Shown piece by piece: positions 1 to 8,136 of a stretch of 9,283 nucleotides of DNA. The stretch covers positions 1-9,283 of the forward strand of contig JAAEQP010001272.1 of assembly GCA_024231375.1 (NCBI GenBank), written 5' to 3'. Position 1 is the stretch's first letter; the number at the start of each line of letters is the position of its first letter. A model generated the notes under the pieces. That model saw only the letters and a program-made list of their open reading frames with translations. It ran no database searches and was not told the DNA's origin. The position numbers were made by a program, and so were the translations under genes. This DNA comes from a bacterium (GTDB lineage: Bacteria; Hydrogenedentota; Hydrogenedentia; Hydrogenedentiales; SLHB01).

Positions 1-916
1 CCCTGCCGATGGAGTCGCCGGAGTAGCAGGCCAGGAACTTGGCCTCCGGCGTATCCTTCTCCGGTTCGACCTCCAATGCGAGAGACGCGGCGTGGAATGC
101 GCCGTTGATGGCCTTCTCGTAGTCCTGGTCGAGGGAGAGCGAGGTGGGCAGTTGCGCGAACACCGTCGGGAACAACTGGTCCAGGCGATCGAACTCTTTC
201 CTCTCCGGAACCAGTTTCTTCTCGGGATTGTCCGGGTCGACGGGGGCTAGATCGTTGAGGTAGTGGGAGAGAGCGATGTAGAAGGCCTGCTGGATGACGG
301 GCATCCGCTTCCTGAACTTGAACGCGATCTCGGCCAATCGGAACGCTTCTTCGGCGCCGGTTTCGTCACCGTCCATTCGGGCGGCAATCCCTTCCATTGC
401 AAAGGCCAAGTAGCAGTCGGACTTGTACCCTTCCTCCATGGCGGCCTGGTCAGCGAGCGAGGCACTTCGGAACATGGCCCCGGCGTTGGTGTAGTCGCCG
501 GCCTGTATGTCCAGCATCCCCAGATAGAGATAGGCGAACAGTTGCTCGTAGGGATCTCCGATGAAGTATTTCTCGCGTTCTTCGCCAAAGGTACTCGCAG
601 CGCTTCGGTTTGCCTGGCCTATCTGTTTGTTCGCGTCAAGGTTGGCGGCCATCAAGCTGGTCACTTCGATGAGGATCTTCCGCGCCAACGCATGGTCTCC
701 TTGGTCCAACGCCATGGACGCGATACGAAGGTCCTGGTCAAGTTGGTCCTGCATGCGCTTCGGATCGGCCCGAATCTCTTCGGCCTCCTCTAGCGCGAGT
801 TCCAGGGCGTTCTGCTTCGACGTTGGAACCGGCCTCGACGGCGTAGCACACCCCAGCGGTCCCAGCACCATACTGCCGGCCACGACCCAGCACATGAAAT
901 TCCGTAGTCTCTTCAT
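1..916 (-). CDS. Predicted TPR-like lipoprotein (COG3014-like), 3' end outside window
   Basis: Open from an ATG at 916-914 to the window edge with no stop; 305 residues are visible and the C-terminus is missing. The start is fixed by a strong GGAGGA nine bases upstream. Residues 1-22 form a basic/hydrophobic signal peptide ending at Cys23. The residues before it read P-L-G-C, so the -3 Leu of a standard lipobox is replaced by Pro, but type II export with lipidation remains the best reading. The mature part is helical and TPR-like. It includes a GEEREKYFIGDPYE motif (111-124), then LGMLDIQAGDYTNAGAMFR (132-150) and an SDCYLAF segment (166-172). This pattern (acidic K-x-F-x-G-x-PYE, then GDY-x-NA-x-x-x-FR-x-A) resembles COG3014-type uncharacterised lipoproteins, recognised from memory. 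No enzymatic motif is visible. The gene follows the kinase gene by 38 bases on the same strand, so co-transcription is likely and it may be an envelope partner of that kinase (inference). Its function is unknown. Confidence 0.85.
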   Translation of the reverse strand, partial: MKRLRNFMCWVVAGSMVLGPLGCATPSRPVPTSKQNALELALEEAEEIRADPKRMQDQLDQDLRIASMALDQGDHALARKILIEVTSLMAANLDANKQIGQANRSAASTFGEEREKYFIGDPYEQLFAYLYLGMLDIQAGDYTNAGAMFRSASLADQAAMEEGYKSDCYLAFAMEGIAARMDGDETGAEEAFRLAEIAFKFRKRMPVIQQAFYIALSHYLNDLAPVDPDNPEKKLVPERKEFDRLDQLFPTVFAQLPTSLSLDQDYEKAINGAFHAASLALEVEPEKDTPEAKFLACYSGDSIGR

Positions 917-925
917 CGGTTGGTC

Positions 926-931
926 TCCTCC
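926..931 (-). promoter_or_regulatory. Ribosome binding site of the lipoprotein gene
   Basis: On the minus strand GGAGGA lies nine bases before the ATG at 916. It sits in the 38-base gap after the kinase stop codon (955-957), and no terminator-like hairpin fits in that gap. This supports both the chosen start and translation from a shared mRNA with the kinase. Confidence 0.75.
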
Positions 932-954
932 TACGTATACCCAAACCGGCCGAA

Positions 955-3900
955 TCAGTTGTCGGCCGCCACCCTGAACCCATATTGCCCCACCGTCGTT
1001 TGCGACGTGGCGGCGAACCGTTTGCCTGCCCTGATCGATGCCGCGCCGCTGTCAGCCCCTCCCCCTCGCAAGACGCGGTGAGTGGCGCTGACGCTGCTGT
1101 TACACGGATTATCGCTCAAACCGCTCTGATAGAACGTTCTGTCGTAGGCGTCGCGGCACCATTCCCAGACGTTGCCCCCCATGTTCATGAGACCCGTTCC
1201 AGGGGTCGCGCCGGCAGGACCGCCGTTCACCGAGCGCAACGCAGTTATCAGCGCGCCGCCCTTGACGTCGAATCGCGCGAAATCGCTGGCCGGTTGCGCG
1301 TTGCCCCAGGGATACAAGCGTCCCTCAGTGCCGCGTGCCGCGAACTCCCATTCGGCCTCCGTCGGAAGCCGGTAGGATCGGTCCGACCGCGACGACAGCC
1401 ACTTACAATACTCCAATGCGCCCAACCAACTCACGCGGTTGGCGGGCAGGTTCTCGCATCCGTGCCGGGGACGGTATCCAGTTTCGCTATTCTCCACGGT
1501 GCATTCAGCCCCCAAACCGATGAAATTGCGAACAGGGATGCGTTTTCGTGCCATGTCGTTGAGGAATTGGCAATATTGGGATGCCGTGGTCTCGTACCTG
1601 CACAAAAGGAAGGTTGAAACGTTCACACGGTGGGCGGGTTGTTCGTCGCGCGAGGCATCGGGGTCGTCCGTGCCCATCGTGAAGGATCCCCCCGCGATGC
1701 GCACCATTTCCGGTGCAAGGGGCAAGGGGAGGCGTGTGGAAGCCTCGTTCAATCGCGTTGCCGCCGCGTCGAAGTCGCGTGCCGCTTCGCGGTAGTCGCC
1801 ACGCGTGTAGGCCGACGCGGCCCGGTCGGCAAGTTGCCGCACCGCGGCGTGGTCCGTGGGCAGATCGGCGCTAACCCGGCCCGCCGCCGGGCTGGATTTG
1901 GCTGTTTCATACGTTTGCCGTTTCGAATCGGCATCCCGCTTGGCCACCTGGCGGCGCGACTGGGCCTCGCGCCCTGCTTTCGCATATGCCGCGTCCGCGG
2001 CCTGGAACTGCTTCACTGCCGTGTCGTAGTCCTTCTTCTCGATTGCAGCAAGGCCGGTCTTCCAAGCACTATCCCCCTCGTCCGCCTCCGCGGAGGCGTA
2101 CATGCGAACAGCCGCATCCACGGACTGTTTCGACGATTCTGCCACACGCCGAGCGTCGTCGGCCCCTTGCCGGGCCTCCTGCTGAGCCTGCTGTTGGGCT
2201 GCCTCGGCAGCGGCAGCGATGGACTGTTTCCTGGAAGCCGACTCGTCACCTGCTTTGGCATACTGAGCCTCGGCCTCGACATACTTGGCGACCGCCTTCT
2301 GGTGGTCGTCCGAAGACCCCTTGGCCTGCTGGAAAAGTGCGTCGCCCTTGGCCAGTTCGCTCTTCGCGTGTTTGTCCGAACCCGCTTCAACAGCGCGCTT
2401 GCGTGCGGTCTCGGCGCTCGTACGAGCCGAGGCAATCCGGCGGCTCACTTCCCTGCGAGCTTCCGCGGCAGCATCGTTGTAGAGCCGCCCCGCGTTGTGG
2501 AAGGCGGACGCGGCAGTCGCGGGGTCCTCTTCAGCCACGCCACCCACAAAGGCGTCGCGCGCCTTCCCGTAGGCGTTCTTCGCCAGCGTCGCGGCGTCTG
2601 CTTGATCGGCCTTGGTCCGCGCCTCCTCTGCCGCGGAACGTGCTTGCTTCAACTCACGATCCGCTGCGGCGGCCTTCTCCCGTTCTTCGTCTTGCGCCGG
2701 AGTCGGGTCTTCAGACTCCGTAGTGTCCTGAGCCGCAGGCTCAATCGGTACAGGCGGCTTCGGCTGCGGTTGGGCAGGCTTCACCGGCTCCGGTGAAGGC
2801 GTCGCCTGGCTCTGGTCTGTTGGTCCAGCGGGCGGGCCAGGGTCGGGGACAGGATCTTGAACAGAAGGAGCCACAGGTTCGGAGGGCGTCACGACTTCTT
2901 CTTTCGGGGGGAGAGAAGGCTCAGGCGGCTCAGTCTCCTCGCCTTGGCTGGGGTCTTCCACCGAGGCAACGTTGACTTGGCGCTCGTCCTGATCATCGCC
3001 CCCGCCAGGTAGTGACTGGTCGAGCGAGGAGAGGTAGGCCTGATAACCCACCATGCACAGCGCAACGACCAAGGCACACACCAAACCGCCTACGAGCAGA
3101 CCATGTTTGCGTGGAGCCGGATTCATCACCGCCCGCAAGGCAGCGCTCAGGTCCTCCATGGACTGGTATCGCGCGTCGGGTTTGTTCTCAATGCATCGGA
3201 GGATGACGTTATCCAATGCACGGGAGCAACCGGACGTCAACTTGGACGGATCGCTGAACCGGCCGACGGGCAACTCGCCCGTGACCATCTGGTACATCAT
3301 GACGCCCAGGGAGTAGATGTCGGCGCGCGCGTCGACGTATCCCAGTTGCACGCTCTGCTCGGGCGCCTGGTAATAGGCCGTGCCGAGGGCCATGCTGGAC
3401 CGGGTCATCCGTCCGGGGCTCACGATCTTGGCTAGGCCGAAGTCGAGTACCTTCAACCGGCCGCCGGGCCGGACCATGACGTTCTGTGGTTTGAGGTCGC
3501 GGTGAACGGTCTGCGTGTGCGCGTAGGACAAGGCGTCGCAGAGTTGCAGCGCGTAATCCATGGCCTTGTCCACGGGAAGCCGGCCCTCGTTCTCATTCAT
3601 TTCACGGTTGAGGGTCTTCCCTTCCACGTACTCCATGGTGAAAAAGCGGACATCGGTCGCTTTGTCACGGCCCAGGTCGTGGACACGCACGATTCCGTCG
3701 TGGGAAAGCTTCTGGGAGATGGTGATTTCCGAGATGAAGCGTTCTTGGGCGCCGGGACTTCGGATCAGCGAAGGCAACATGACCTTCAATGCGCGGAGTT
3801 GCCCCTGGAGTTCGTGGTCACGGACCAGATACACGGCGCCCATGCCGCCGAAGCCGAGTTGACGCACAATCTCGAACCGGCCGGCCACCAATACGCCCGG

Positions 3901-4101
3901 GAGCATCCGGACAGCCTTCTGCTCCCGGTGCAGTTCTTGAGCAAGTTCGTTACGTGGAGGAGACGGGTGGGTGCGGCTCACCTCTTCGGTCGGCGTCTTG
4001 GAATCGACACCGCCCTCGGACCCGGCCACACCATCAACGGGCGTGGTCGGCCGGTCGGAATCGCTCTGCGATGCCGCCCCTTCGTGATCCTTGTCGTCCA
4101 C
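955..4101 (-). CDS. Membrane Ser/Thr protein kinase with repeat stalk and C-terminal FGE/SUMF1-like domain
   Basis: 1048 aa. The start is GTG at 4101-4099: an in-frame TGA lies only two codons upstream of it, and an AGGGG tract is ten bases before it. The next Met is residue 66, just before the kinase. Residues 1-65 are polar and acidic. The Hanks-type kinase domain (about 76-325) has the glycine loop GFGGMG (83-88), ATP-anchoring Lys106, helix-C Glu125, HRDLKPQN (200-207), DFG (220-222) and APE (246-248), so it should be active and is of the RD class. Thr/Ser residues in the activation loop (233-241) are likely autophosphorylation sites. One membrane segment (about 334-353) is followed by a Pro/Glu-rich stalk (361-470) and an Ala-rich helical region with degenerate repeats (about 471-790). 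Residues 797-1048 form an FGE-sulfatase/SUMF1 domain (MVRIAGGSFTMG, RLPTEAEWEFAARG, NMGGNVWEWC, RVLRGGG). The catalytic Cys pair expected after the RGGS-like motif is absent, so this is probably a binding domain. The lipoprotein gene follows. Substrates are unknown. Confidence 0.93.
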   Translation of the reverse strand: MDDKDHEGAASQSDSDRPTTPVDGVAGSEGGVDSKTPTEEVSRTHPSPPRNELAQELHREQKAVRMLPGVLVAGRFEIVRQLGFGGMGAVYLVRDHELQGQLRALKVMLPSLIRSPGAQERFISEITISQKLSHDGIVRVHDLGRDKATDVRFFTMEYVEGKTLNREMNENEGRLPVDKAMDYALQLCDALSYAHTQTVHRDLKPQNVMVRPGGRLKVLDFGLAKIVSPGRMTRSSMALGTAYYQAPEQSVQLGYVDARADIYSLGVMMYQMVTGELPVGRFSDPSKLTSGCSRALDNVILRCIENKPDARYQSMEDLSAALRAVMNPAPRKHGLLVGGLVCALVVALCMVGYQAYLSSLDQSLPGGGDDQDERQVNVASVEDPSQGEETEPPEPSLPPKEEVVTPSEPVAPSVQDPVPDPGPPAGPTDQSQATPSPEPVKPAQPQPKPPVPIEPAAQDTTESEDPTPAQDEEREKAAAADRELKQARSAAEEARTKADQADAATLAKNAYGKARDAFVGGVAEEDPATAASAFHNAGRLYNDAAAEARREVSRRIASARTSAETARKRAVEAGSDKHAKSELAKGDALFQQAKGSSDDHQKAVAKYVEAEAQYAKAGDESASRKQSIAAAAEAAQQQAQQEARQGADDARRVAESSKQSVDAAVRMYASAEADEGDSAWKTGLAAIEKKDYDTAVKQFQAADAAYAKAGREAQSRRQVAKRDADSKRQTYETAKSSPAAGRVSADLPTDHAAVRQLADRAASAYTRGDYREAARDFDAAATRLNEASTRLPLPLAPEMVRIAGGSFTMGTDDPDASRDEQPAHRVNVSTFLLCRYETTASQYCQFLNDMARKRIPVRNFIGLGAECTVENSETGYRPRHGCENLPANRVSWLGALEYCKWLSSRSDRSYRLPTEAEWEFAARGTEGRLYPWGNAQPASDFARFDVKGGALITALRSVNGGPAGATPGTGLMNMGGNVWEWCRDAYDRTFYQSGLSDNPCNSSVSATHRVLRGGGADSGAASIRAGKRFAATSQTTVGQYGFRVAADN

Positions 4102-4151
4102 GTACAGTCAACCCCTATCGTGGCAACACGTTCCCCAATCCTGCTCCTCAC

Positions 4152-4189
4152 CCACCCGGTGGCAGTGTACACGATTTGCACAGAAATCG
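4152..4189. promoter_or_regulatory. Cluster of three dyads upstream of the Ser/Thr kinase gene
   Basis: Three short palindromes lie end to end: CCACC-C-GGTGG (4152-4162), GTGTACAC (4165-4172) and CGATTT-N6-AAATCG (4172-4189). The rightmost ends 88 bases before the kinase GTG. On the minus strand the sequence TACACT (4169-4164) could be a -10 element. The AT-richer dyad would then fall in the spacer, although the matching -35 (ATGCGA) is poor. An operator or activator site is plausible. No known regulator motif was recognised, so the regulator is not named. Confidence 0.35.
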
Positions 4190-4249
4190 CATCTCACGCA
4201 TCCTCAGTGGGGGTCGCAGGACGTCGCCAGCGTGTACGTGCCGCCATCT

Positions 4250-4281
4250 TTCGGTGTGCGGCCCTAGGTGACAGCACCGAA
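4250..4281. repeat. Inverted repeat TTCGGTG-N18-CACCGAA
   Basis: TTCGGTG (4250-4256) and CACCGAA (4275-4281) are perfect 7-base inverted arms around an 18-base loop. A nested GGTG-ACAG-CACC (4267-4278) shares the right arm, giving two competing folds. It lies in the middle of the divergent gap and has no T-run on either strand, so a terminator is unlikely. It may be an operator or chance. Confidence 0.3.
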
Positions 4282-4345
4282 GCGAGGCCGAATCGGAATG
4301 GAGTGCATGGACGACAGAGACCAACTGTACGAGAACAGCCGCCGC

Positions 4346-4376
4346 TTGACCAGGCACAGTGGGTGTCATGCATACT
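4346..4376 (+). promoter_or_regulatory. Weak candidate promoter for the hybrid histidine kinase
   Basis: TTGACC (4346-4351) is followed after 19 bases by CATACT (4371-4376). The -35 matches the sigma-70 consensus at five of six positions and the -10 at four of six, but the spacer is longer than ideal. Transcription would begin near 4384 and leave a leader of about 170 bases. Promoters in GC-rich, non-model phyla are hard to read, so this is tentative. Confidence 0.25.
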
Positions 4377-4540
4377 GATGAGCCCACGGATTCGGGTTGG
4401 GTCGGTGAAACCTCACCTAGCCCTCCAGGGATAGCGGCCATTGTTGCGGCTTGTGACCGGCGTCGTCCGCGCTGCTCCTCTGCCCCATTGGCCCGTCACG
4501 GATCAATTGACATACCTCGTGCGAAATCGGCAGGAATGCT

Positions 4541-4545
4541 GGAGG
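4541..4545 (+). promoter_or_regulatory. Ribosome binding site fixing the histidine kinase start
   Basis: GGAGG is followed by six bases and then ATG at 4552. The upstream alternative TTG (4441) has no comparable site. It would also add 37 residues ahead of what reads as a complete signal peptide, so ATG 4552 is preferred. Confidence 0.8.
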
Positions 4546-4551
4546 CGGGTG

Positions 4552-7500
4552 ATGACTGAAGCGGTCAGGAAGCGGAATCGTCGTTCGGGGACGGAGGCGC
4601 GCTTCCGATGCGTCCTGATACTGGCCGCGGCGTGGACGCTCCCCTTATCAGTCTCAATGCCTGGGTTGGAGATGTCCGCTTCGGCCCAACAGGCGCCGGA
4701 GCAGGTCCGCGTCGGTGTGTTGGCGAACAGCGGGACCGAACGCTGCGCGGAGAAGTGGGGGCCGACCGCCGAGTACCTCACGGACGTCATCCCGGGGTTC
4801 ACTTTCGCGATTGCGCCGCTTGGCTTCGACGAGGTCGATTCCGCCGTTGAGAGCAACGAGGTTGACTTCGTCCTGACGAATTCCTCGTATTATGTGGGCC
4901 TGGAGAAGCACCACGGCGTCAACCGGATCGCGACCCTGAAGAACCGGCGCACCGCGGGCGTGTTTACCGTGCTCGGGGGTGTGATCTTCTGTCGGGACGA
5001 CCGCGACGACATCCAGAGTCTGGGCGACCTGAGGGGCAGGACCTTCAGGGGAGTCGATGAAGAATCACTGGGGGGCTGGCATGCGGCTTGGCGGGAACTG
5101 GACAGAGCAGGAATCGCCCCGCGCCGCGACCTCCGCTCGCTCACCTTCGGAGGATCGCATGAAGCGGTTGTCTTCGCGGTGCGCGATGGCGAGGTCGATG
5201 CCGGTACTGTCCGCACCGACACACTCGAACGAATGGCGGCCGAGGGTACGATCCGTCTGGAGGATTTCCGGGCGCTGGAACACGAACACGGCGCGGGAGT
5301 CGTGTGCGAGTCCTCTTTCCTGCACTCGACGGATGTGTATCCGGAATGGCCCATGGCCAAGCTCGTCCGCACTTCCGACGACTTGGCCGAACAGGTGGCC
5401 GTCGCTCTGATCTCCATGCCCCCGGACTGCTCCGCGGCCGTGGCGGCCCAATGCGCGGGCTGGACGGTCCCGCTCAACTATCAGCCGGTGCATGACTGTC
5501 TCAAGGAACTCCGCGTAGATCCTTACGAGGGCTACGGCAATGTCACGCTTGGCCAGGCGATCCGTCAGCACTGGAGTTCGGGCCTTGCCGCTCTGGGGAT
5601 CGTGGGCGCGGCCTTCGGGGTGTACGCGGTCTGGAGCAGTAGACGCGTCTTGGCATCGGCAGAAGCCGTCCGCGAGAGCCAAGAGAGGCTGAGAGCTCAG
5701 AACGACAGTCTACCGTTGCCCGTGTACACGTGGGACAAGGTAGGTGACGATTTCGTTGTGGCGTCGGCGAACACAACCGCCGTGAAACTGACGGAGGGAA
5801 AGGTCGTCTCGCTGTATGGGAAGAGGGCAAGCGAGATCTGGCAGGATTCGCCGGATCTCATCGAAGACATGCACCGGTGCTATCGCGAGCAGCGGGTAAT
5901 CCGCCGAGAGAGGTCCTACACGTTTGTGTCCACCGGAGAGACCCAATACCTCGATATCACGTTCGGCTTCATGCCGCCGAGTTCCGTGACGGTCTTCACG
6001 GAGGACATCTCCGAGCGAAAGACTGCCGAGGAGAGATTGGAGAAGAGCGAGCGCAAGTTCCGGGGTCTGTTCAACAATGCCCGGATAGGGCTTTTCAGGA
6101 CACGGCTCCCCGATGGGTTGTTCGTGGACGCCAATCAGCGGCTGGCCAGCATGTTTGGCTACGATTCCCCGGACGAGCTGGTGGGCCGGCTCAAGGTAGC
6201 GGACTACTACGCCGATGTCGATGGGCGCGCGGAGATGACGGCCGAACTGACGGGAACGGGCAAAGTAGACAACAGGGAAACACGGTTCACGAAGAAAGAC
6301 GGTTCTGTCTGGTGGTCCCGGTATTCCGGCAACCTCTCGGAAGATGGCCAATATTTCGAGGGCGTGGCCGCCGACATCACGGAGCACAAGCGGGCGGAGG
6401 AAGCGCTCGTACACCGCGCCCAATTCGAAGCGCTCATGAGCGGAATCTCGTCGGATCTGGTGGGATTGACGGCCCACGAGACGGACGAAGGCATGGACCG
6501 CGCCCTGTCCTCCATCGGTGCCTTCACCCGCGTCGACCGCGCCTACGTATTCCTTATGCGTGACGAGGGCGCGCGCATGGATTACGCCCATGAATGGTGC
6601 GCTGAAGGTGTTAAACCGCAGATTGCGAATATCGGAGATCTACCGGCCGAGGCGTTCCCCTGGTGGATGGCAAGGCTGAGGCGCTTCGAACATGTACACG
6701 TTCCGCGAGTCGCCGATCTTCCTCCTGAAGCCTCCGCCGAGAAGGAGACGTTGCAGGCGCAGGACATTGAATCGGTTCTGGTCGTCCCTCTGGCCCTCGG
6801 CGACACCCTCCTCGGGTTCGTCGGCTTCGATTCGGTCCGGGAGGAACGAACGTGGTCCCAGGCAGACATCGCTCTGTTGCGTACGACCGCTGAGATCATC
6901 ACTAACGCCTTGAACCGCAAGCGGGCCGAGGAATCGCGTGAGGAGATGGAAGCGCAGTTGCGTCAGGCGCAGAGAATGGAGGCCGTGGGCCAACTGGCCG
7001 GGGGTGTGGCGCACGATTTCAACAACCTGTTGCAGGCGATTCTTGGTTATGCCGACATGGCGTTGGAGGAGCCGGCGGCTGAAGGTCTCGTCAAGGACGA
7101 CCTTGAGGAGATCATGAAGGCGGGCAAGCGGGCTGCCACCCTGGTCAGCCAGCTACTGGCCTTCAGTCGACAGCAGGTGCTCGATATGAGAGACGTGGAC
7201 TTGAATGTGGTGATCGCGGACGTGATGAAGATGATCCGGCGCGTGATCGGCGAGCACATCGCGCTGGACGCCCGTTTCGCCCGCGACCTTGGAACCGTCC
7301 ACGCCGACCGCGGGCAGCTCGAACAGATCCTGATGAATCTGTGTGTCAATGCCCGCGATGCCATGGCCGACGGCGGGAAGATCACCATCGAGACCGAGAA
7401 CGTCCGGATCGACGAGGCATTCTGCGAGACCCACCCTTGGGCCGAGCCGGGGCACTACGCGAACTTGAGCGTGACCGACACGGGCTGTGGCATGGACGAA

Positions 7501-8127
7501 GAGACCCTCGGCAACGTCTTTGAGCCCTTCTTCACGACGAAAGGGGTCGGAGAGGGCACGGGCCTGGGTCTCTCGACGGTCTACGGCTTGGTCAAGCAGC
7601 ATCGGGGGATGATTCACGTCTATAGCGAAGTCGATGCGGGCACGGTCTTCAAGGTCTATCTTCCCCTTGTCGATCGGGCGACGGTAGCCGCGGGCGACAG
7701 GCCGGAGGGCCCTGTGGCGGGCGGGAACGAGACGGTCCTACTGGCCGAAGACGAGGAGATCGTGCGCAGACTGACCAACACCATCCTCACCCGGGCAGGA
7801 TATACCGTGCTGAACGCCCGCGATGGCGAGGAGGCGTTGCGCGTGTTCGAGGATCACGCTGACGAGATTGGCCTGGCCCTGCTCGACGTGATGATGCCAA
7901 AACTCGGTGGCCGGGCCGTCTACGAGAGAATCCGTGAGGCGCGACCGGGGATTCGCGTGCTGTTCTCCAGTGGCTACAGCATGAACGCCATCCACACCGA
8001 TTTCGTCCTTGACGAAGGACTGGCGCTGATTTCGAAGCCATTCCAGCACAACGAACTGCTGCGTAGGGTCCGCGAGGCACTCGACAGCCGGAACGACGCG
8101 GCTGAATCGTCGTCGACCGACGCCTGA
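4552..8127 (+). CDS. Hybrid sensor histidine kinase with periplasmic PhnD/TtrS-type binding domain
   Basis: 1191 aa from the ATG with a strong ribosome site. A long Arg-rich n-region and hydrophobic core (20-36) end at an A-S-A/QQ cleavage site (43-47), so the N-terminus is exported. Residues about 50-325 read as a phosphonate/oxyanion-type periplasmic binding domain (VRVGVLA at 52-58, VDFVLTNSSYY at 104-114, LRGRTFRGVDEESLGG at 160-175). This layout is known from TtrS-like sensors. One membrane segment (about 344-361) leads to a PAS domain (about 384-490, ending TEDISERK), a second PAS (about 500-615, ending ADITEHKR) and a GAF-like domain (about 625-788). HisKA carries phospho-acceptor His821 in GGVAHDFNN. 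The ATPase domain has Asn929/Asn933, DTGCGM (976-981), EPFFTTK (991-997) and GTGLGL (1002-1007). The receiver (1061-1180) has acidic Asp1067/Glu1068, phospho-acceptor Asp1112, Ser1139 and Lys1162. All catalytic residues are present. There is no DNA-binding output domain, so phosphate must pass to a partner not in this window. The ligand is unknown. Confidence 0.95.
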   Translation: MTEAVRKRNRRSGTEARFRCVLILAAAWTLPLSVSMPGLEMSASAQQAPEQVRVGVLANSGTERCAEKWGPTAEYLTDVIPGFTFAIAPLGFDEVDSAVESNEVDFVLTNSSYYVGLEKHHGVNRIATLKNRRTAGVFTVLGGVIFCRDDRDDIQSLGDLRGRTFRGVDEESLGGWHAAWRELDRAGIAPRRDLRSLTFGGSHEAVVFAVRDGEVDAGTVRTDTLERMAAEGTIRLEDFRALEHEHGAGVVCESSFLHSTDVYPEWPMAKLVRTSDDLAEQVAVALISMPPDCSAAVAAQCAGWTVPLNYQPVHDCLKELRVDPYEGYGNVTLGQAIRQHWSSGLAALGIVGAAFGVYAVWSSRRVLASAEAVRESQERLRAQNDSLPLPVYTWDKVGDDFVVASANTTAVKLTEGKVVSLYGKRASEIWQDSPDLIEDMHRCYREQRVIRRERSYTFVSTGETQYLDITFGFMPPSSVTVFTEDISERKTAEERLEKSERKFRGLFNNARIGLFRTRLPDGLFVDANQRLASMFGYDSPDELVGRLKVADYYADVDGRAEMTAELTGTGKVDNRETRFTKKDGSVWWSRYSGNLSEDGQYFEGVAADITEHKRAEEALVHRAQFEALMSGISSDLVGLTAHETDEGMDRALSSIGAFTRVDRAYVFLMRDEGARMDYAHEWCAEGVKPQIANIGDLPAEAFPWWMARLRRFEHVHVPRVADLPPEASAEKETLQAQDIESVLVVPLALGDTLLGFVGFDSVREERTWSQADIALLRTTAEIITNALNRKRAEESREEMEAQLRQAQRMEAVGQLAGGVAHDFNNLLQAILGYADMALEEPAAEGLVKDDLEEIMKAGKRAATLVSQLLAFSRQQVLDMRDVDLNVVIADVMKMIRRVIGEHIALDARFARDLGTVHADRGQLEQILMNLCVNARDAMADGGKITIETENVRIDEAFCETHPWAEPGHYANLSVTDTGCGMDEETLGNVFEPFFTTKGVGEGTGLGLSTVYGLVKQHRGMIHVYSEVDAGTVFKVYLPLVDRATVAAGDRPEGPVAGGNETVLLAEDEEIVRRLTNTILTRAGYTVLNARDGEEALRVFEDHADEIGLALLDVMMPKLGGRAVYERIREARPGIRVLFSSGYSMNAIHTDFVLDEGLALISKPFQHNELLRRVREALDSRNDAAESSSTDA

Positions 8128-8136
8128 TGACGCAAC

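Larger units (their letters stand above)
4102..4551. other. Divergent intergenic region between kinase and histidine kinase genes
   Basis: These 450 bases separate two divergently transcribed signalling genes. Short reading frames cross the region on both strands, but none has a good ribosome site or a recognisable protein family, so I treat it as non-coding. It holds a dyad cluster near the Ser/Thr kinase start (4152-4189), a larger inverted repeat (4250-4281) and a weak plus-strand promoter candidate (4346-4376). These are described separately. Nothing else is recognisable in it. Confidence 0.7.

Noticed and set aside
1630..2796. 388-codon open frame on the plus strand opposite the kinase stalk
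   Set aside because: It is antisense to a well-supported protein, Arg/Leu-rich, without any recognisable domain. Long antisense frames are expected in GC-rich genes.
3502..4434. 310-codon open frame on the plus strand opposite the kinase domain
   Set aside because: It mirrors the conserved kinase motifs on the other strand and has no family resemblance of its own; it is treated as a shadow.
4148..4441. 97-codon minus-strand frame in the divergent gap
   Set aside because: No convincing ribosome site, no recognisable fold, and odd composition (Pro/Cys/His scattered); it covers most of the region holding the dyads.
4507..4512. Perfect TTGACA hexamer close to the histidine kinase start
   Set aside because: No acceptable -10 follows at 16-18 bases, and any transcript would start at or inside the ribosome site.
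4441..4551. Upstream TTG start adding 37 residues to the histidine kinase
   Set aside because: No good ribosome site there, while ATG 4552 has GGAGG at ideal spacing and begins a sensible signal peptide.
5710..6591. 293-codon minus-strand frame opposite the PAS domains
   Set aside because: Antisense to clearly conserved PAS sequence, no domain recognised.
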